Shown one piece after another: positions 10,025-19,197 of a stretch of DNA of 64,000 bases; the stretch's first letter is position 1, and every line of letters starts with the position of its first letter. A program made the translations under genes and the position numbers. The stretch is from Alteromonadaceae bacterium (GTDB lineage: Bacteria; Pseudomonadota; Gammaproteobacteria; Enterobacterales; Alteromonadaceae). Below the pieces are notes generated by a model. That model searched no databases. It was not told the origin of the DNA and saw nothing but the letters and a program-made list of their open reading frames with translations. The stretch lies in the NCBI GenBank assembly GCA_013216015.1, contig JABSOI010000035.1, positions 1 to 64,000 of the forward strand, in the 5' to 3' direction.

Positions 10025-10864
10025 TTATTTTATAAGTTCCTTTTTTAAGACGTTAACAATGGCGTTTACGGGGGTTTTCTGATAATTACTATCAATAAAT
10101 ATTATTTTACCGTCTTTACCGATGATAAATAAATGAGGCGCTTTATCTACACCATACTTCCGACCAATAATGCCGCGACTGTCATGCGTTAACGTCAAAT
10201 TCATTGCCGACAACTGTTCTTTGTACTTTTTGAATGACCTTTTACTTTCATGACGATGGGCAATTGCTACCACCTTTAATAAGTCTTCGCCTACTTTATT
10301 CTGCAGGTTATTTAAAATCCCTAAGCCATCTTTGCATTGCTGGCACCATGATATCCAAAAAGAAGCAATAACTATTTTACCTTTGAGCTCATCAACGTAT
10401 ACCTTGTTTCCGTCCTTATCCGTACCTAAAAAGCTGGGGGCAAGATCACCTATTTGTAATAAAGAATCTGGGATTATCTTTGCTGGTTGCTTCGCTAGCT
10501 GTTGTTCACTTGCATCAGCTTGTTTTTCCTTCGCTGCTTTTACTATTGCATTACTGTTTCTAAGGGCAGTAACAAATTCTTCTATGCTAACTTCATTGTC
10601 TTTATTGGTATCATAACCTTTGAATTTTTTATTCGTTTGTTTGACTTGCTTATCTTCACTGATACCCGTTTTTGTCATCCAATCTCTGGTGGTGCCGCGA
10701 AACTCAGCATTATCCAAGCTACCGTCTTTATTGCTATCTAGCTCATTGAATCGACTTTGTTCCCAATCAACTATGTTCAAGTCTGCGGCTACAACTAAAT
10801 GGTTTCCCGCTAAGAATAGTGATATTAGGGTGATTACTATCAATTTATTCATTTTTATTACCAT
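10025..10864 (-). CDS. EF-hand / thioredoxin (TlpA-like) fusion protein, exported
   Basis: Predicted periplasmic thiol-disulfide protein with calcium-binding motifs. After a signal peptide ending near 'VVAADL' come two EF-hand loops, 'DSNKDGSLDNAEF' and 'DTNKDNEVSIEEF', in the first 100 residues. An Ala/Lys/Gln-rich linker leads to a TlpA/AhpC-TSA-like thioredoxin domain with 'WCQQC' as the CxxC site and the cis-Pro region 'DKAPHLFIIG'. It sits between a sulfatase gene (48 bases upstream) and lacI, inside the polysaccharide locus. It could support disulfide formation or repair of exported enzymes. No catalytic partner is visible, and a role in the sugar pathway is inference from position only. 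The start may be 10864 or the next Met four codons on. Confidence 0.75.
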   Translation of the reverse strand: MVIKMNKLIVITLISLFLAGNHLVVAADLNIVDWEQSRFNELDSNKDGSLDNAEFRGTTRDWMTKTGISEDKQVKQTNKKFKGYDTNKDNEVSIEEFVTALRNSNAIVKAAKEKQADASEQQLAKQPAKIIPDSLLQIGDLAPSFLGTDKDGNKVYVDELKGKIVIASFWISWCQQCKDGLGILNNLQNKVGEDLLKVVAIAHRHESKRSFKKYKEQLSAMNLTLTHDSRGIIGRKYGVDKAPHLFIIGKDGKIIFIDSNYQKTPVNAIVNVLKKELIK

Positions 10865-10912
10865 ATTATTATTGTTTTAGTTAAATCTTTGTTCAGTTTA
10901 GTAGCCGAAGAA

Positions 10913-12502
10913 TTAATTTTCCTTCGGCCAATAATCAAAGTTCCAAGCATCAATATCAGCCTGCGTACGAGACTCAATCATCAGCTGTTGCATTTTTGCG
11001 ATAATTTCTGGGTTATCATTGGCAATGTTAACTTGCTCTTGTGCATCAACCGCTAGGTTATAAAGTTCTATGGGTGGATTAAGCCGATACTGTTTGTTGT
11101 ATAAGCGTACCGCTTTCCACTGCCCTTCTTCATCGTCGAAGCGAATGGCTTGTGAATGCTCGCCATTGTTATTATGAAATTCCCAATAGAGGTGTTTATG
11201 CTTTTCTTGTTCACCTGTGGCAAGTAAGGTTGGCAATAGGGAAATACCATCGGTATCTGACGGGGCGTTGACTTGTGCTAATTCAGCCAATGTTGGCATA
11301 ATGTCCCAGAAAGCGGAAACATGAGCTGAGTTTGAATTTGCTTTTATCTTGCCCGGCCACCAAGCAATGGTTGGCATTCTAATACCGCCTTCGTATAAAT
11401 CTCGTTTGTAACCACGGTTGTCGCCATTACTGTTAAAGAACTCTAAATCTGCCCCACCTTCCCAAGAAGGACCATTATCACTACTAAACATTACTAAGGT
11501 ATTTTTGTCTAAACCTAACGATTTAAGTTTTGAAAACAGTTTACCAATACTTGTGTCTATGTGGGTGATCATCGCGGCGCGAGTAGCTTTAGGTTTCAAC
11601 ACTGGTAAATATCCGCCGGCAGTAGGCGTTTCTTTAAACCCTTTATGGTTATAAGCTTCAACTTCAGCTTCCGGCGCTTGTAATGCCGCATGTGGCGCGG
11701 CAAATGACAAATATAAGAAAAACGGCTTGTTTTTATTTTCTTCTACATAACGCAATGCATCATCGGCGATTCGTTGTTGAGCAAAATCTTCACGCTTATA
11801 AGGTAAGTAACTTATCGGATCATTTACATCCACACCTTCTGTCAATGCTTGATGTACATCTAGATATTCATTGTTTAATGGGAAAATTTGTTCATTTTTC
11901 CATAGGTGAGTAGGATAATGATTGTGTGCTTGTTTTTGATCTAAGTAACCAAAGAAATAGTCAAAGCCTTGTTTGTTTGGAGTGCCATAAGAGCCAGGAC
12001 CGCCTAAGCCCCACTTACCAATTAAAGCCGTTTCATAACCGGCTTTTTGCATTAGCGTACCGATAGTTTCAGTGCCTGGACGGAGTGGCATTTGCCCCCA
12101 TTCTTCTTCATCTAAGAAAGTACCGAGTTCGAAGTTACCTCTTATTTGAACGGTACCTGGTTGTTTACCGGTGACTAAAGATGCTCTTGATGGTGCACAA
12201 ACCGTACTACCAGCATAATGTTGCGTTAAACGCATGCCCTCTAGTGCCATTTTATCTAAACTAGGAGTGTCAATATGCTTTTGACCGAAAGCGCCAATAT
12301 CGCCGTAACCTAAATCATCTGCCAAAATATAAATAATATTCGGGCGAGTATCACTGCGAATTAATGAGGTATTTTCTTGATTAAGCTCTTTATTTACTAC
12401 TTTCGATATTTCATGATCAGATTCACTACAACCTATAGACAACATAGACACTGCCATAACTGACATTAACGAAGCTAATTTTGTTTTATAATATCTATTC
12501 AT
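10913..12502 (-). CDS. Sulfatase (S1 family), lipoprotein
   Basis: Full-length formylglycine-dependent sulfatase of 529 aa. The lipobox is 'LSIGC'. The core begins 'PNIIYILADDLGYGDIGAFG', with the maturation motif C-A-P-S-R-A-S-L-V-T-G (Cys102), then 'GKWGLGGPGSYG', 'FFLYLSFAAPHAALQ', 'VMFSSDNGPSWEGG' and 'LYEGGIRMPT'. It resembles the sulfatase at 5775-7244 in overall plan, and each follows or precedes a GH2 gene on the same strand, so the two sulfatase/GH2 modules may be old duplicates that diverged to different sulfate positions. It is transcribed after the GH2 gene at 12576-15092, 73 bases downstream. Confidence 0.88.
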   Translation of the reverse strand: MNRYYKTKLASLMSVMAVSMLSIGCSESDHEISKVVNKELNQENTSLIRSDTRPNIIYILADDLGYGDIGAFGQKHIDTPSLDKMALEGMRLTQHYAGSTVCAPSRASLVTGKQPGTVQIRGNFELGTFLDEEEWGQMPLRPGTETIGTLMQKAGYETALIGKWGLGGPGSYGTPNKQGFDYFFGYLDQKQAHNHYPTHLWKNEQIFPLNNEYLDVHQALTEGVDVNDPISYLPYKREDFAQQRIADDALRYVEENKNKPFFLYLSFAAPHAALQAPEAEVEAYNHKGFKETPTAGGYLPVLKPKATRAAMITHIDTSIGKLFSKLKSLGLDKNTLVMFSSDNGPSWEGGADLEFFNSNGDNRGYKRDLYEGGIRMPTIAWWPGKIKANSNSAHVSAFWDIMPTLAELAQVNAPSDTDGISLLPTLLATGEQEKHKHLYWEFHNNNGEHSQAIRFDDEEGQWKAVRLYNKQYRLNPPIELYNLAVDAQEQVNIANDNPEIIAKMQQLMIESRTQADIDAWNFDYWPKEN

Positions 12503-12526
12503 ATTTATTATCCATTGATTTCACTT

Positions 12527-12566
12527 GTTTTAATTTGGTTTTAATTTGGTTTTATTTGGTTTTATT
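12527..12566. repeat. Short T-rich tandem repeat
   Basis: About three and a half copies of a 10-11 base unit (TTTTAATTTGG, then TTTTATTTGG) lie between the GH2 and sulfatase genes. It is probably slippage-prone and could alter spacing in the operon. Confidence 0.6.
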
Positions 12567-12575
12567 CATTGCATA

Positions 12576-15092
12576 TTAAAGTGATTGAATTACCAACTGC
12601 TGCGATGTTAAGCCTTCACCACTCACGGTAATGGTAATATCACCTGCAACATCGGTTGTTTGAATTAAGGCTAAAACTTTACCCATAAAGGCTTTCCTGC
12701 TGGGAATTTTATGCGCTTCAAGATCGAGAATATCGCCATTTTCGACGCCAATTAATTTCGCTGGCCCGGCAATACTAATATTTAATCGATTACTTGCCTC
12801 TGGCACTATATAACCATTTTTATCGATAATATCTAACGTTAAATGAACAACATCTGTTTGATTAGCACTTACTGTTAACTTGTCAGCTTGAATGGCAATT
12901 GAATGCGGTGAACCAGCGGTATGAATAGTTTTACTAACAATATTTTTACCCTTGGTTTTTGCTATTACCGATAATTCGCCTGCTTGATATGGCACTAACC
13001 ACACCAATTGCATGTCATCACTTGACGCATTATCACTTAACATATGGTCAGCAAATGATTTCTCACCTAATGAATTGCCATTAAGAAATAACTCAGCTGA
13101 TGCTTGGTTGGTATAAACCACAACAGGAATTTCAATACCTTCTTTGCCCGTGTGAGTCCAGTGGGGATCAAGATGAACCATAGGTTCTTTGCTCCACTGA
13201 CTTTGATACAAGTAATACGGCCCTTTAGCAAAACCTGCTAAATCTAGCACACCAAAGTTTGCTGTTCTGGCCGGCCAACCGAAAGACTCGCCTAAATAAT
13301 CAAACGCGGTCCAGCGGAAAGTACCAAGTAAATAAGGTAACTCTCGCGCTAACCTTATTTCATCACGAATAGACATCCGAACCACTGAATTATCGAACGA
13401 TGAACCGTAAGCGCCGTTGATACCAGGGAAAACTTCCTCTTCGGTAAAGTCGGCAATGTCATATACTTTGTCTTTGATCCTTCGCCATTTTTCCATTGGT
13501 TTAACTTTTTCCCACGGAGCAGGAAAATCACGGACACGGTAGCTCGTTTTACTACGATAAACTCCACGTGTATGAATGGTATGGGTCATTTCAGTGCCGA
13601 TCACCGGAACGTCAAGATTTTCCTGATGAAATTTTTGTATCGCTCCTTTAAATTCACCATGACCATTAAAGCCCGCTATGGATAAATACCCCCCTTCATA
13701 GCCTCGACCTTGAGTAATGGGGCGAGTGTCATCAAGTGTTTGTGCGAATTCCACTAAGGTTTTTTGTTGCTCTGGAGTATAATTTGTCACTTCGTTGCCG
13801 ACACTCCACATAATAACACTGGGGTGATTACGGTCGCGGCGCATAAAGTCGGTTAAGTCTTTTTGCCACCACTTATCGAAATACAAACCATAGTCATAAT
13901 CTGCTTTAGCATTCCACCAACCATCAAACGCTTCATTCATCAGCATAAAGCCCATTTCATCGGCCATTTGATAAAATTCAGGGGCAAAAGGGTTATGGGT
14001 AGTTCGTATGGCATTGACCCCCATTGTTTTTAAGGTTTCTAAACGTCGTCGCAGCACATCATCAGGAACAGCAGCCCCAACGGGACCTGCATCGTGGTGC
14101 ATACTAACACCTTGTAATATTACCGTTTCGCCATTAAGGACAAAGCCTTTATCAACGGTAAATTCAATCGAGCGCACGCCTGTTGTGGTATTAAGTACGT
14201 CGGTAACCTTATCACCTTGTAAAATAGTACTTCTGAGCTGGTACAAATTAGGTTCATCTGGCGACCATAAATGAGGTTTTACAATCGTTAGCCATTGCGT
14301 GATTTTCGCCTGACTTGCCCCTTTAATAGAGAGCGCGCTTTGTGTTTCAGCAACGACTTCACCCTTACTATCGATAAACTGACTTAATAAGTTAAGTGTT
14401 TTGATTTTACTGTCGGTATTTTCAATTTCGGTAGTAATTTTTATATCAGCACTTTGCTCGGAGACATTCTCACTGCGAACATAAACACCGTTATAAGGAA
14501 TATGTTGCTTGGCTACTGTGGTCAGCCAAACATGTCGATAAATACCCGACCCCGTGTACCAACGTCCGCTCGGTGATTTACTGTTATCAACACGTACCGC
14601 GATAACGTTTTTATCAGCGGTTAAATAGTCGGTAATATCGTAACTAAAGCTGATATAACCATAAGGGCGTTTACCTAAAAAATGACCATTTACCCAAACT
14701 TCACTGTTCATGTAAACCCCATCAAACTCGATCATCACCCGTTTGTTGGTCCAACGCTCATTCCAGTCGAGTTGTTTACGATACCAACCCGTGCCTGTTG
14801 GTAGAAATCCGCCGGCAATACCAGCAGGATTATTTTGATTGTACTCACCCTCAATACTCCAATCGTGGGGAAGATTTAAGGTTCGCCATTGTTTATCTGA
14901 AAAATTTGGCTGTTTGGCATTAGGCTCGTCGCCCAAATAAAATTGCCAATTAAAATCAAGGCTGGTGCGTATTCTTGATAGTTCATGATGAGAAGAATAG
15001 TTACTATTTCTAAAAAATGAGGACATCAATGCCAATAAAGCTAAAAATGCAATTGCGATAAATAATTGCCATTTTCGATTTAGCACGCTCAT
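12576..15092 (-). CDS. GH2 beta-galactosidase-like enzyme (membrane-anchored or exported)
   Basis: Retaining GH2 glycosidase of 838 aa. The N-terminus has a hydrophobic segment, 'LFIAIAFLALLALMSSFF', acting as signal or anchor. It is followed by the sugar-binding domain ('LPHDWSIEGEYNQ', 'VWVNGHFLGKRPYGY'), an Ig-like domain and the barrel with 'SVGNEVTN' (Glu434, acid/base) and 'IGTEMTHT' (Glu501, nucleophile), then DUF4982-like and Ig-like C-terminal domains. AAAGGA precedes the ATG at 15092. It shares its layout with the GH2 at 3214-5763. Likely substrates are beta-galactosides from a sulfated galactan; a change of specificity within GH2 cannot be excluded. Confidence 0.88.
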   Translation of the reverse strand: MSVLNRKWQLFIAIAFLALLALMSSFFRNSNYSSHHELSRIRTSLDFNWQFYLGDEPNAKQPNFSDKQWRTLNLPHDWSIEGEYNQNNPAGIAGGFLPTGTGWYRKQLDWNERWTNKRVMIEFDGVYMNSEVWVNGHFLGKRPYGYISFSYDITDYLTADKNVIAVRVDNSKSPSGRWYTGSGIYRHVWLTTVAKQHIPYNGVYVRSENVSEQSADIKITTEIENTDSKIKTLNLLSQFIDSKGEVVAETQSALSIKGASQAKITQWLTIVKPHLWSPDEPNLYQLRSTILQGDKVTDVLNTTTGVRSIEFTVDKGFVLNGETVILQGVSMHHDAGPVGAAVPDDVLRRRLETLKTMGVNAIRTTHNPFAPEFYQMADEMGFMLMNEAFDGWWNAKADYDYGLYFDKWWQKDLTDFMRRDRNHPSVIMWSVGNEVTNYTPEQQKTLVEFAQTLDDTRPITQGRGYEGGYLSIAGFNGHGEFKGAIQKFHQENLDVPVIGTEMTHTIHTRGVYRSKTSYRVRDFPAPWEKVKPMEKWRRIKDKVYDIADFTEEEVFPGINGAYGSSFDNSVVRMSIRDEIRLARELPYLLGTFRWTAFDYLGESFGWPARTANFGVLDLAGFAKGPYYLYQSQWSKEPMVHLDPHWTHTGKEGIEIPVVVYTNQASAELFLNGNSLGEKSFADHMLSDNASSDDMQLVWLVPYQAGELSVIAKTKGKNIVSKTIHTAGSPHSIAIQADKLTVSANQTDVVHLTLDIIDKNGYIVPEASNRLNISIAGPAKLIGVENGDILDLEAHKIPSRKAFMGKVLALIQTTDVAGDITITVSGEGLTSQQLVIQSL

Positions 15093-15210
15093 AACTGAGT
15101 TCCTTTAGGGGTGAAAAGCGATATCAAGCCCAAATAAACTACTTGATAGTCGCTGTATTTCTTTTGAATAATTTAGAATTATTTTGGATAAGTTTCGATT
15201 GTTTAAAAAC

Positions 15211-15254
15211 AAAAAATCGCTCTTTGTCTACTTGTTAACCTAAGACAAAGAGCG
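15211..15254 (-). terminator. Rho-independent terminator after the TonB-dependent receptor gene
   Basis: Perfect 12-bp stem, CGCTCTTTGTCT (15218-15229) with AGACAAAGAGCG (15243-15254). On the minus strand it is followed by T-rich DNA (complement of 15211-15217). It lies directly after the receptor stop at 15263. Confidence 0.88.
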
Positions 15255-15262
15255 GCATGTTT

Positions 15263-18076
15263 TTAGAAGCGGTAAGAAGCACCTAAGTAATAACTAATGC
15301 CTTGATATTGTATCTCATGATACATATCAAGCTGTGGTGTATCATTAAACTTAGAGTGAATTTGTCCATCTTTTGTGTACTCGTCAGTTATATTATTCAC
15401 TGAAGCATGGATAATAAAATTATCCCATCGACCATAGCGGATTGACGCACTGTGCTTTTTGCTCGGTAAACGAACACGGTATTCACGGTAATCACCGATA
15501 ACCATTTCACTTTGTTGGTTTATGTTATATCTAAGTGATAAATCCTTAGTAATATCCCAAGTTAACGTCATGTTCCAACTTTCATCTATCCAACCTGCTG
15601 GTCTGTATAGGGTTTCTGTGTATCTATCATCATCAGGAATCCACGGGTTTCCACCTGCTGTATTATAATCCTGCTTGGCATCATCACTAAATTTCATCCA
15701 GTTACCAGAGATATTTAACCCACTAAGATACTCTGGTGAAAGGAAGCCCAAATTTGTTCTGAATGAAAATTCAGTTCCTGATACTGAGCCACCTTCAAGT
15801 TTTTCTTCTTGGTCTAACGGCAATGAAACAGGGTTACCATCTTGATCTTCAGCCCCTTCTACCGCGATGTGCTTAGGCTTATTATTATAAAGGCCATCAA
15901 GGTCTTTATAGAAAAATGCCAGTGCGTAAAAGTCGGTAGTGTTTGGATAGTATTCAAACGAGATATCAGCTTGTTTGGATGTTATTGGTATTAATTCAGC
16001 GTTACCAATATTACCTAAACTAGAATCACCATCCTCTGCATCCCATGCTCCACCAAAGGTTTTGTTACCTAATACTAATTGTCGTTTGATCCTTACAGCA
16101 TTGTTAAGTTCGTTAATACTAGGACGTATCATCGCTTTACCAAGGCCGACACGAATAACCGTATCTTCAATCAGTTTAAAGTTAACATTTAAGGTAGGTA
16201 AAAAATCATCGTATTCATTAGATGCGCTAACAGGTGTGACTGTTTCACCATCTGCCAAGTACATTTTATATACATCTTTGTCTTGGTTTTGCCAACCTAA
16301 TTTTTTGATCCTTAGATCAACCGAGGAACCAGTAGAATCTAACTCTGTTTTGTAATATCGAATACCAAAGGTGCCATCCATCCAATCGTTGGCAAAACTT
16401 GTTTGCACATAAAGGGCGGTGGTATCTTCAACTAAATCATAGCTTGCTGCATGGTCAAACGCATCTTGTTCCGCTTCTGGGATTGTGTCAGAAAAAGTTG
16501 TATAGCTATTATCCACAATATTTTGTTGGAAATCTGTGTGATCAACACTAGGCATCATATCAAGGGTTACATCTTGCCAATTTATGATTTCTTCCTTTTC
16601 ATTTCGTGAAAATCTTCCGCCGACTTTAATTTGATGGAAAAAGTCAAAATCAGTATCAAATGTTAGATCAGCTTTAATGGCTGAGTTCTCACTAATAGTA
16701 TTACCATAAGTGGTACCAACTTCTGCAAAGTTATGGTACTGACCATCACCTAAAATATTAGTAAGGTTGCCATCACCATTAACATCTGTTCCATGGTAAG
16801 TAAATTCAGGAGTATCCCCGGTATTATCCCATGAAATGTGAGTTTTCATGCCGTGGCCAAAGTTGTGCCATGCGCCACTCCAAGCATAGACTCGGTCTGA
16901 TTTAGAGCCTGAAATATCAACATCTAATTGAAGGTCGTCAGTAATAGAATAGGCAAAATTAAGCCCATATACTGTTGTTTCATCATCACCGTTCGCACGT
17001 ACTGGCGCATTGGTTAAACCGCTTATAGAACCTGATGCTGCAACAACATTAGGCTCGTTGTTACTATTGCCACTATCCTTATAGACGACACTTCCTGGTA
17101 CAGCTTCAAAATTATTCCATAATAAAAAGTTTGTATTACTATGAAACTGCTCGTACTCGTAATCAGACGCTAAAAAATCAGCTGTTATAAGTAAGTCATC
17201 ATTTGCTTGCCACTGGGCGGTGCCAAATATTGACTTGCGCGTGATGTCATCATGCCTGGTTTTAAATTGAAAACTTCCTGGCCCTAACTCATCAGGGTGA
17301 TTTTCTTCATCGAAATCAATCCATGGTTGAAATGCATTTTGTTTATAAGACTCTAGAAGAACAGGCTCTGATGAATAAGCTGCACCAATCGCTATTGCGA
17401 AATCTTCTGATAAGTGGGAGGTGTACAAGCCACTGAATCTTTTACCGTAATCATCACCGACATTGATATTGTCAAAATTTGAATTGCTACTAACTTGTGC
17501 AGAGATAGAGCGAATATCTTCTTCTAGCCCTAATGGTCTGATAGTTTCCATATTAATGGTACCACCGATACCACCTTCTAAAGAGTCAGACATAGAGGTT
17601 TTAAAAACCTGTGCTCTACGGATGACTTCTCCGGGGAACAAACTTAAATTAACAGAACGTGAACCAAATGAACTGGCAACTTCTCTGCCATTTAATGTCG
17701 TTAAGGTATAACCTCCACCCAAACCACGTACATTAACACTTTCAGTACGGCCGCTCTCTGAATTACCTGTGACACCGGTTAATCGTAGTAGAGATTCTGC
17801 AATACTGCGGTCTGGTAATATTCCGAGATCATCAGCAGATAAGTTAGCAGATATAGTATCGGCAAACTTTTTCATGTTAATTGCTTCAGCTTCACTAGCA
17901 GAAAAACCACTAACAATTTCGAATACTTCGATTACTTTATCTGCTGCTTTTTTGGCGAGTACGACTTCTTTTGCTGTCAGTTTTTTAACTGGCTCAGCTT
18001 CTGCTGCGAAAGCATATGTTGGTAATTGGATAGCTACAGCTGCTAGCAGCGCTAAACTTATTTTAGATTTTTTCAT
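15263..18076 (-). CDS. TonB-dependent receptor for oligosaccharides
   Basis: Outer-membrane energy-dependent importer of 937 aa. A cleavable signal peptide ends near 'TYAFAAEA'. A plug domain follows with 'LGILPDRSIAESLLRLTGV', 'SVNVRGLGGGYTLTTLNGRE' and 'DSLEGGIGGTINMET'. A long beta-barrel ends in the terminal aromatic 'YYLGASYRF'. It belongs to the large receptor type that marine Gammaproteobacteria pair with polysaccharide loci in place of SusC/SusD; no SusD is present, as expected. The gene has its own terminator, and an operator-like palindrome lies at 18201-18214 upstream. It probably imports the sulfated oligosaccharides processed by the neighbouring enzymes. Confidence 0.9.
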   Translation of the reverse strand: MKKSKISLALLAAVAIQLPTYAFAAEAEPVKKLTAKEVVLAKKAADKVIEVFEIVSGFSASEAEAINMKKFADTISANLSADDLGILPDRSIAESLLRLTGVTGNSESGRTESVNVRGLGGGYTLTTLNGREVASSFGSRSVNLSLFPGEVIRRAQVFKTSMSDSLEGGIGGTINMETIRPLGLEEDIRSISAQVSSNSNFDNINVGDDYGKRFSGLYTSHLSEDFAIAIGAAYSSEPVLLESYKQNAFQPWIDFDEENHPDELGPGSFQFKTRHDDITRKSIFGTAQWQANDDLLITADFLASDYEYEQFHSNTNFLLWNNFEAVPGSVVYKDSGNSNNEPNVVAASGSISGLTNAPVRANGDDETTVYGLNFAYSITDDLQLDVDISGSKSDRVYAWSGAWHNFGHGMKTHISWDNTGDTPEFTYHGTDVNGDGNLTNILGDGQYHNFAEVGTTYGNTISENSAIKADLTFDTDFDFFHQIKVGGRFSRNEKEEIINWQDVTLDMMPSVDHTDFQQNIVDNSYTTFSDTIPEAEQDAFDHAASYDLVEDTTALYVQTSFANDWMDGTFGIRYYKTELDSTGSSVDLRIKKLGWQNQDKDVYKMYLADGETVTPVSASNEYDDFLPTLNVNFKLIEDTVIRVGLGKAMIRPSINELNNAVRIKRQLVLGNKTFGGAWDAEDGDSSLGNIGNAELIPITSKQADISFEYYPNTTDFYALAFFYKDLDGLYNNKPKHIAVEGAEDQDGNPVSLPLDQEEKLEGGSVSGTEFSFRTNLGFLSPEYLSGLNISGNWMKFSDDAKQDYNTAGGNPWIPDDDRYTETLYRPAGWIDESWNMTLTWDITKDLSLRYNINQQSEMVIGDYREYRVRLPSKKHSASIRYGRWDNFIIHASVNNITDEYTKDGQIHSKFNDTPQLDMYHEIQYQGISYYLGASYRF

Positions 18077-18200
18077 GTTATCCCCGTCTTGATTAATTCA
18101 AGTTATCGTTTTTTGAACTCTTTAAATCAGTTCTTATTTAGTCAGCTGTACTGTTAGCCCAACATTTATCGTATATTTATCAAACATTGAACATCAACTA

Positions 18201-18214
18201 GGGATAACGTTACC
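18201..18214. promoter_or_regulatory. LacI-type operator upstream of the TonB-dependent receptor gene
   Basis: GGGATAACGTTACC, identical to the site upstream of lacI and 125 bases before the receptor start. Confidence 0.7.
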
Positions 18215-18399
18215 ACCTGATATTGAACTATTCAACAAAAAGTAACATATAAAAGTAACATATAATAACGAAAATACGCTTTACTAATGATGTCGTATAA
18301 AAAATACCCACCAATAAATACAGGTAACGCATTGTATATAATAACATTATACAACAAAGGGTAAATTATATTTAAATTGTAGCTTTAGCACAAGACAAA

Positions 18400-18412
18400 G
18401 GGATAACGTTTT
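18400..18412. promoter_or_regulatory. LacI-type operator half-conserved, upstream of the rightward operon
   Basis: GGGATAACGTTTT matches the left arm and AACGTT core of the other sites. It lies about 140 bases before the first rightward reading frame. Confidence 0.5.
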
Positions 18413-18554
18413 ATTACTTACTGTGGTATTGTCTTTATAATGAATAAAGCAGGATGAACTTTGAGACATTTTCTGATGAGTATCGGCCACTTTTCTAGGC
18501 AAACTTAAGAATAACAGCTCACTAAAAAATAATAATTTCAATACGAGGATTACC

Positions 18555-18830
18555 ATGCATCTCCCTATAAACGCTATGTTGTTAAAAATAGCGATAACAG
18601 CCTCAATGTCTTTGATGATAAACGTCGATGCTCATTCAGAAAATGAAAAAACGCATAGCCTGAAGATAAACCAATCAAAGCCCAATATTGTCTGGTTAAT
18701 TACTGAAGACAATTCCAAGCATTACTTAAAACTATATGATGACAGTGGTGCAAGTATGCCTACCGTCGAAAAAATGGCCGAAAACGGTTTAGTGTTTGAC
18801 AATGCTTTTTCAAATACACCGGTTTGTTCA
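18555..18830 (+). pseudogene. Sulfatase N-terminal fragment
   Basis: Signal peptide followed by 'KPNIVWLITEDNSKHYLKLY' and 'MPTVEKMAENGLVFDNAFSN', the normal opening of an S1 sulfatase. The frame reaches 'TPVCS', the first residues of the formylglycine motif, and then switches to unrelated sequence at about 18830 (the frame itself stops at 18839). Everything after the catalytic Cys is missing, so it cannot be active. It is the first gene after the operator at 18400. Confidence 0.8.
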
Positions 18831-19035
18831 ATTTACTAACGCTGGCGGAGAAAAGCTAACCGATTATATTCCGCTTAATAAGGCCCTTGTTGAAAATAAA
18901 GGTATTGAAATCCCCTTAATCTTTAATGATAAAGAGGGGTTATTTACAGGACTTACCGTTAAGCACGATATTTTGGGCAACCCTATTATTGGTAAGCCTG
19001 ACATCGGTGCTATTGAAATTAGTAAAGCGTTATAA
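18830..19035 (+). pseudogene. C-terminal fragment of a right-handed beta-helix protein
   Basis: Reading in a different frame from the preceding fragment, this piece runs 'FTNAGGEKLTDYIPLNKALV' and ends 'ILGNPIIGKPDIGAIEI'. That is the characteristic finish of parallel beta-helix polysaccharide lyases and glycosidases ('DxxGNPxxGxPDIGAYE'). There is no start codon of its own in a sensible place. It is the tail of a lost carbohydrate-active enzyme fused to the sulfatase head. Confidence 0.6.
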
Positions 19036-19187
19036 ACCATGAAATTTATCAAGGTAATGCGCAAGAATTATATAACCATGATGACGATCCATATGAATGG
19101 AATAATCTGGTAACGGATAAACAACACCCGCTAATCGTTAAGCAGTTGAAAAACCAAATTAGCGCTATTATTGGCCAAGATTTATAA
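19035..19187 (+). pseudogene. Sulfatase C-terminal fragment
   Basis: A third frame without its own start reads 'YQGNAQELYNHDDDPYEWNN' and ends 'ISAIIGQDL' with TAA at 19185-19187. It matches the ending of the next gene ('GQEELYDHRVDPYEWHNL'), so it is the tail of an iduronate-sulfatase-like enzyme whose body has been deleted. Confidence 0.75.
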
Positions 19188-19197
19188 AAGGGAAAGC

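Larger units (their letters stand above)
18077..18554. other. Divergent control region between the receptor gene and the rightward operon
   Basis: AT-rich DNA with no convincing gene. It contains two operator-like sites, at 18201-18214 and 18400-18412, placed to serve the leftward receptor gene and the rightward sulfatase operon respectively. A smaller inverted repeat (TTGTATA with TATACAA) lies near 18333-18355. Confidence 0.65.

Noticed and set aside
18347-18556. 69-codon minus-strand frame between the receptor gene and sulfatase fragment
   Set aside because: It overlaps the operator at 18400, has no ribosome site and no protein-like pattern.
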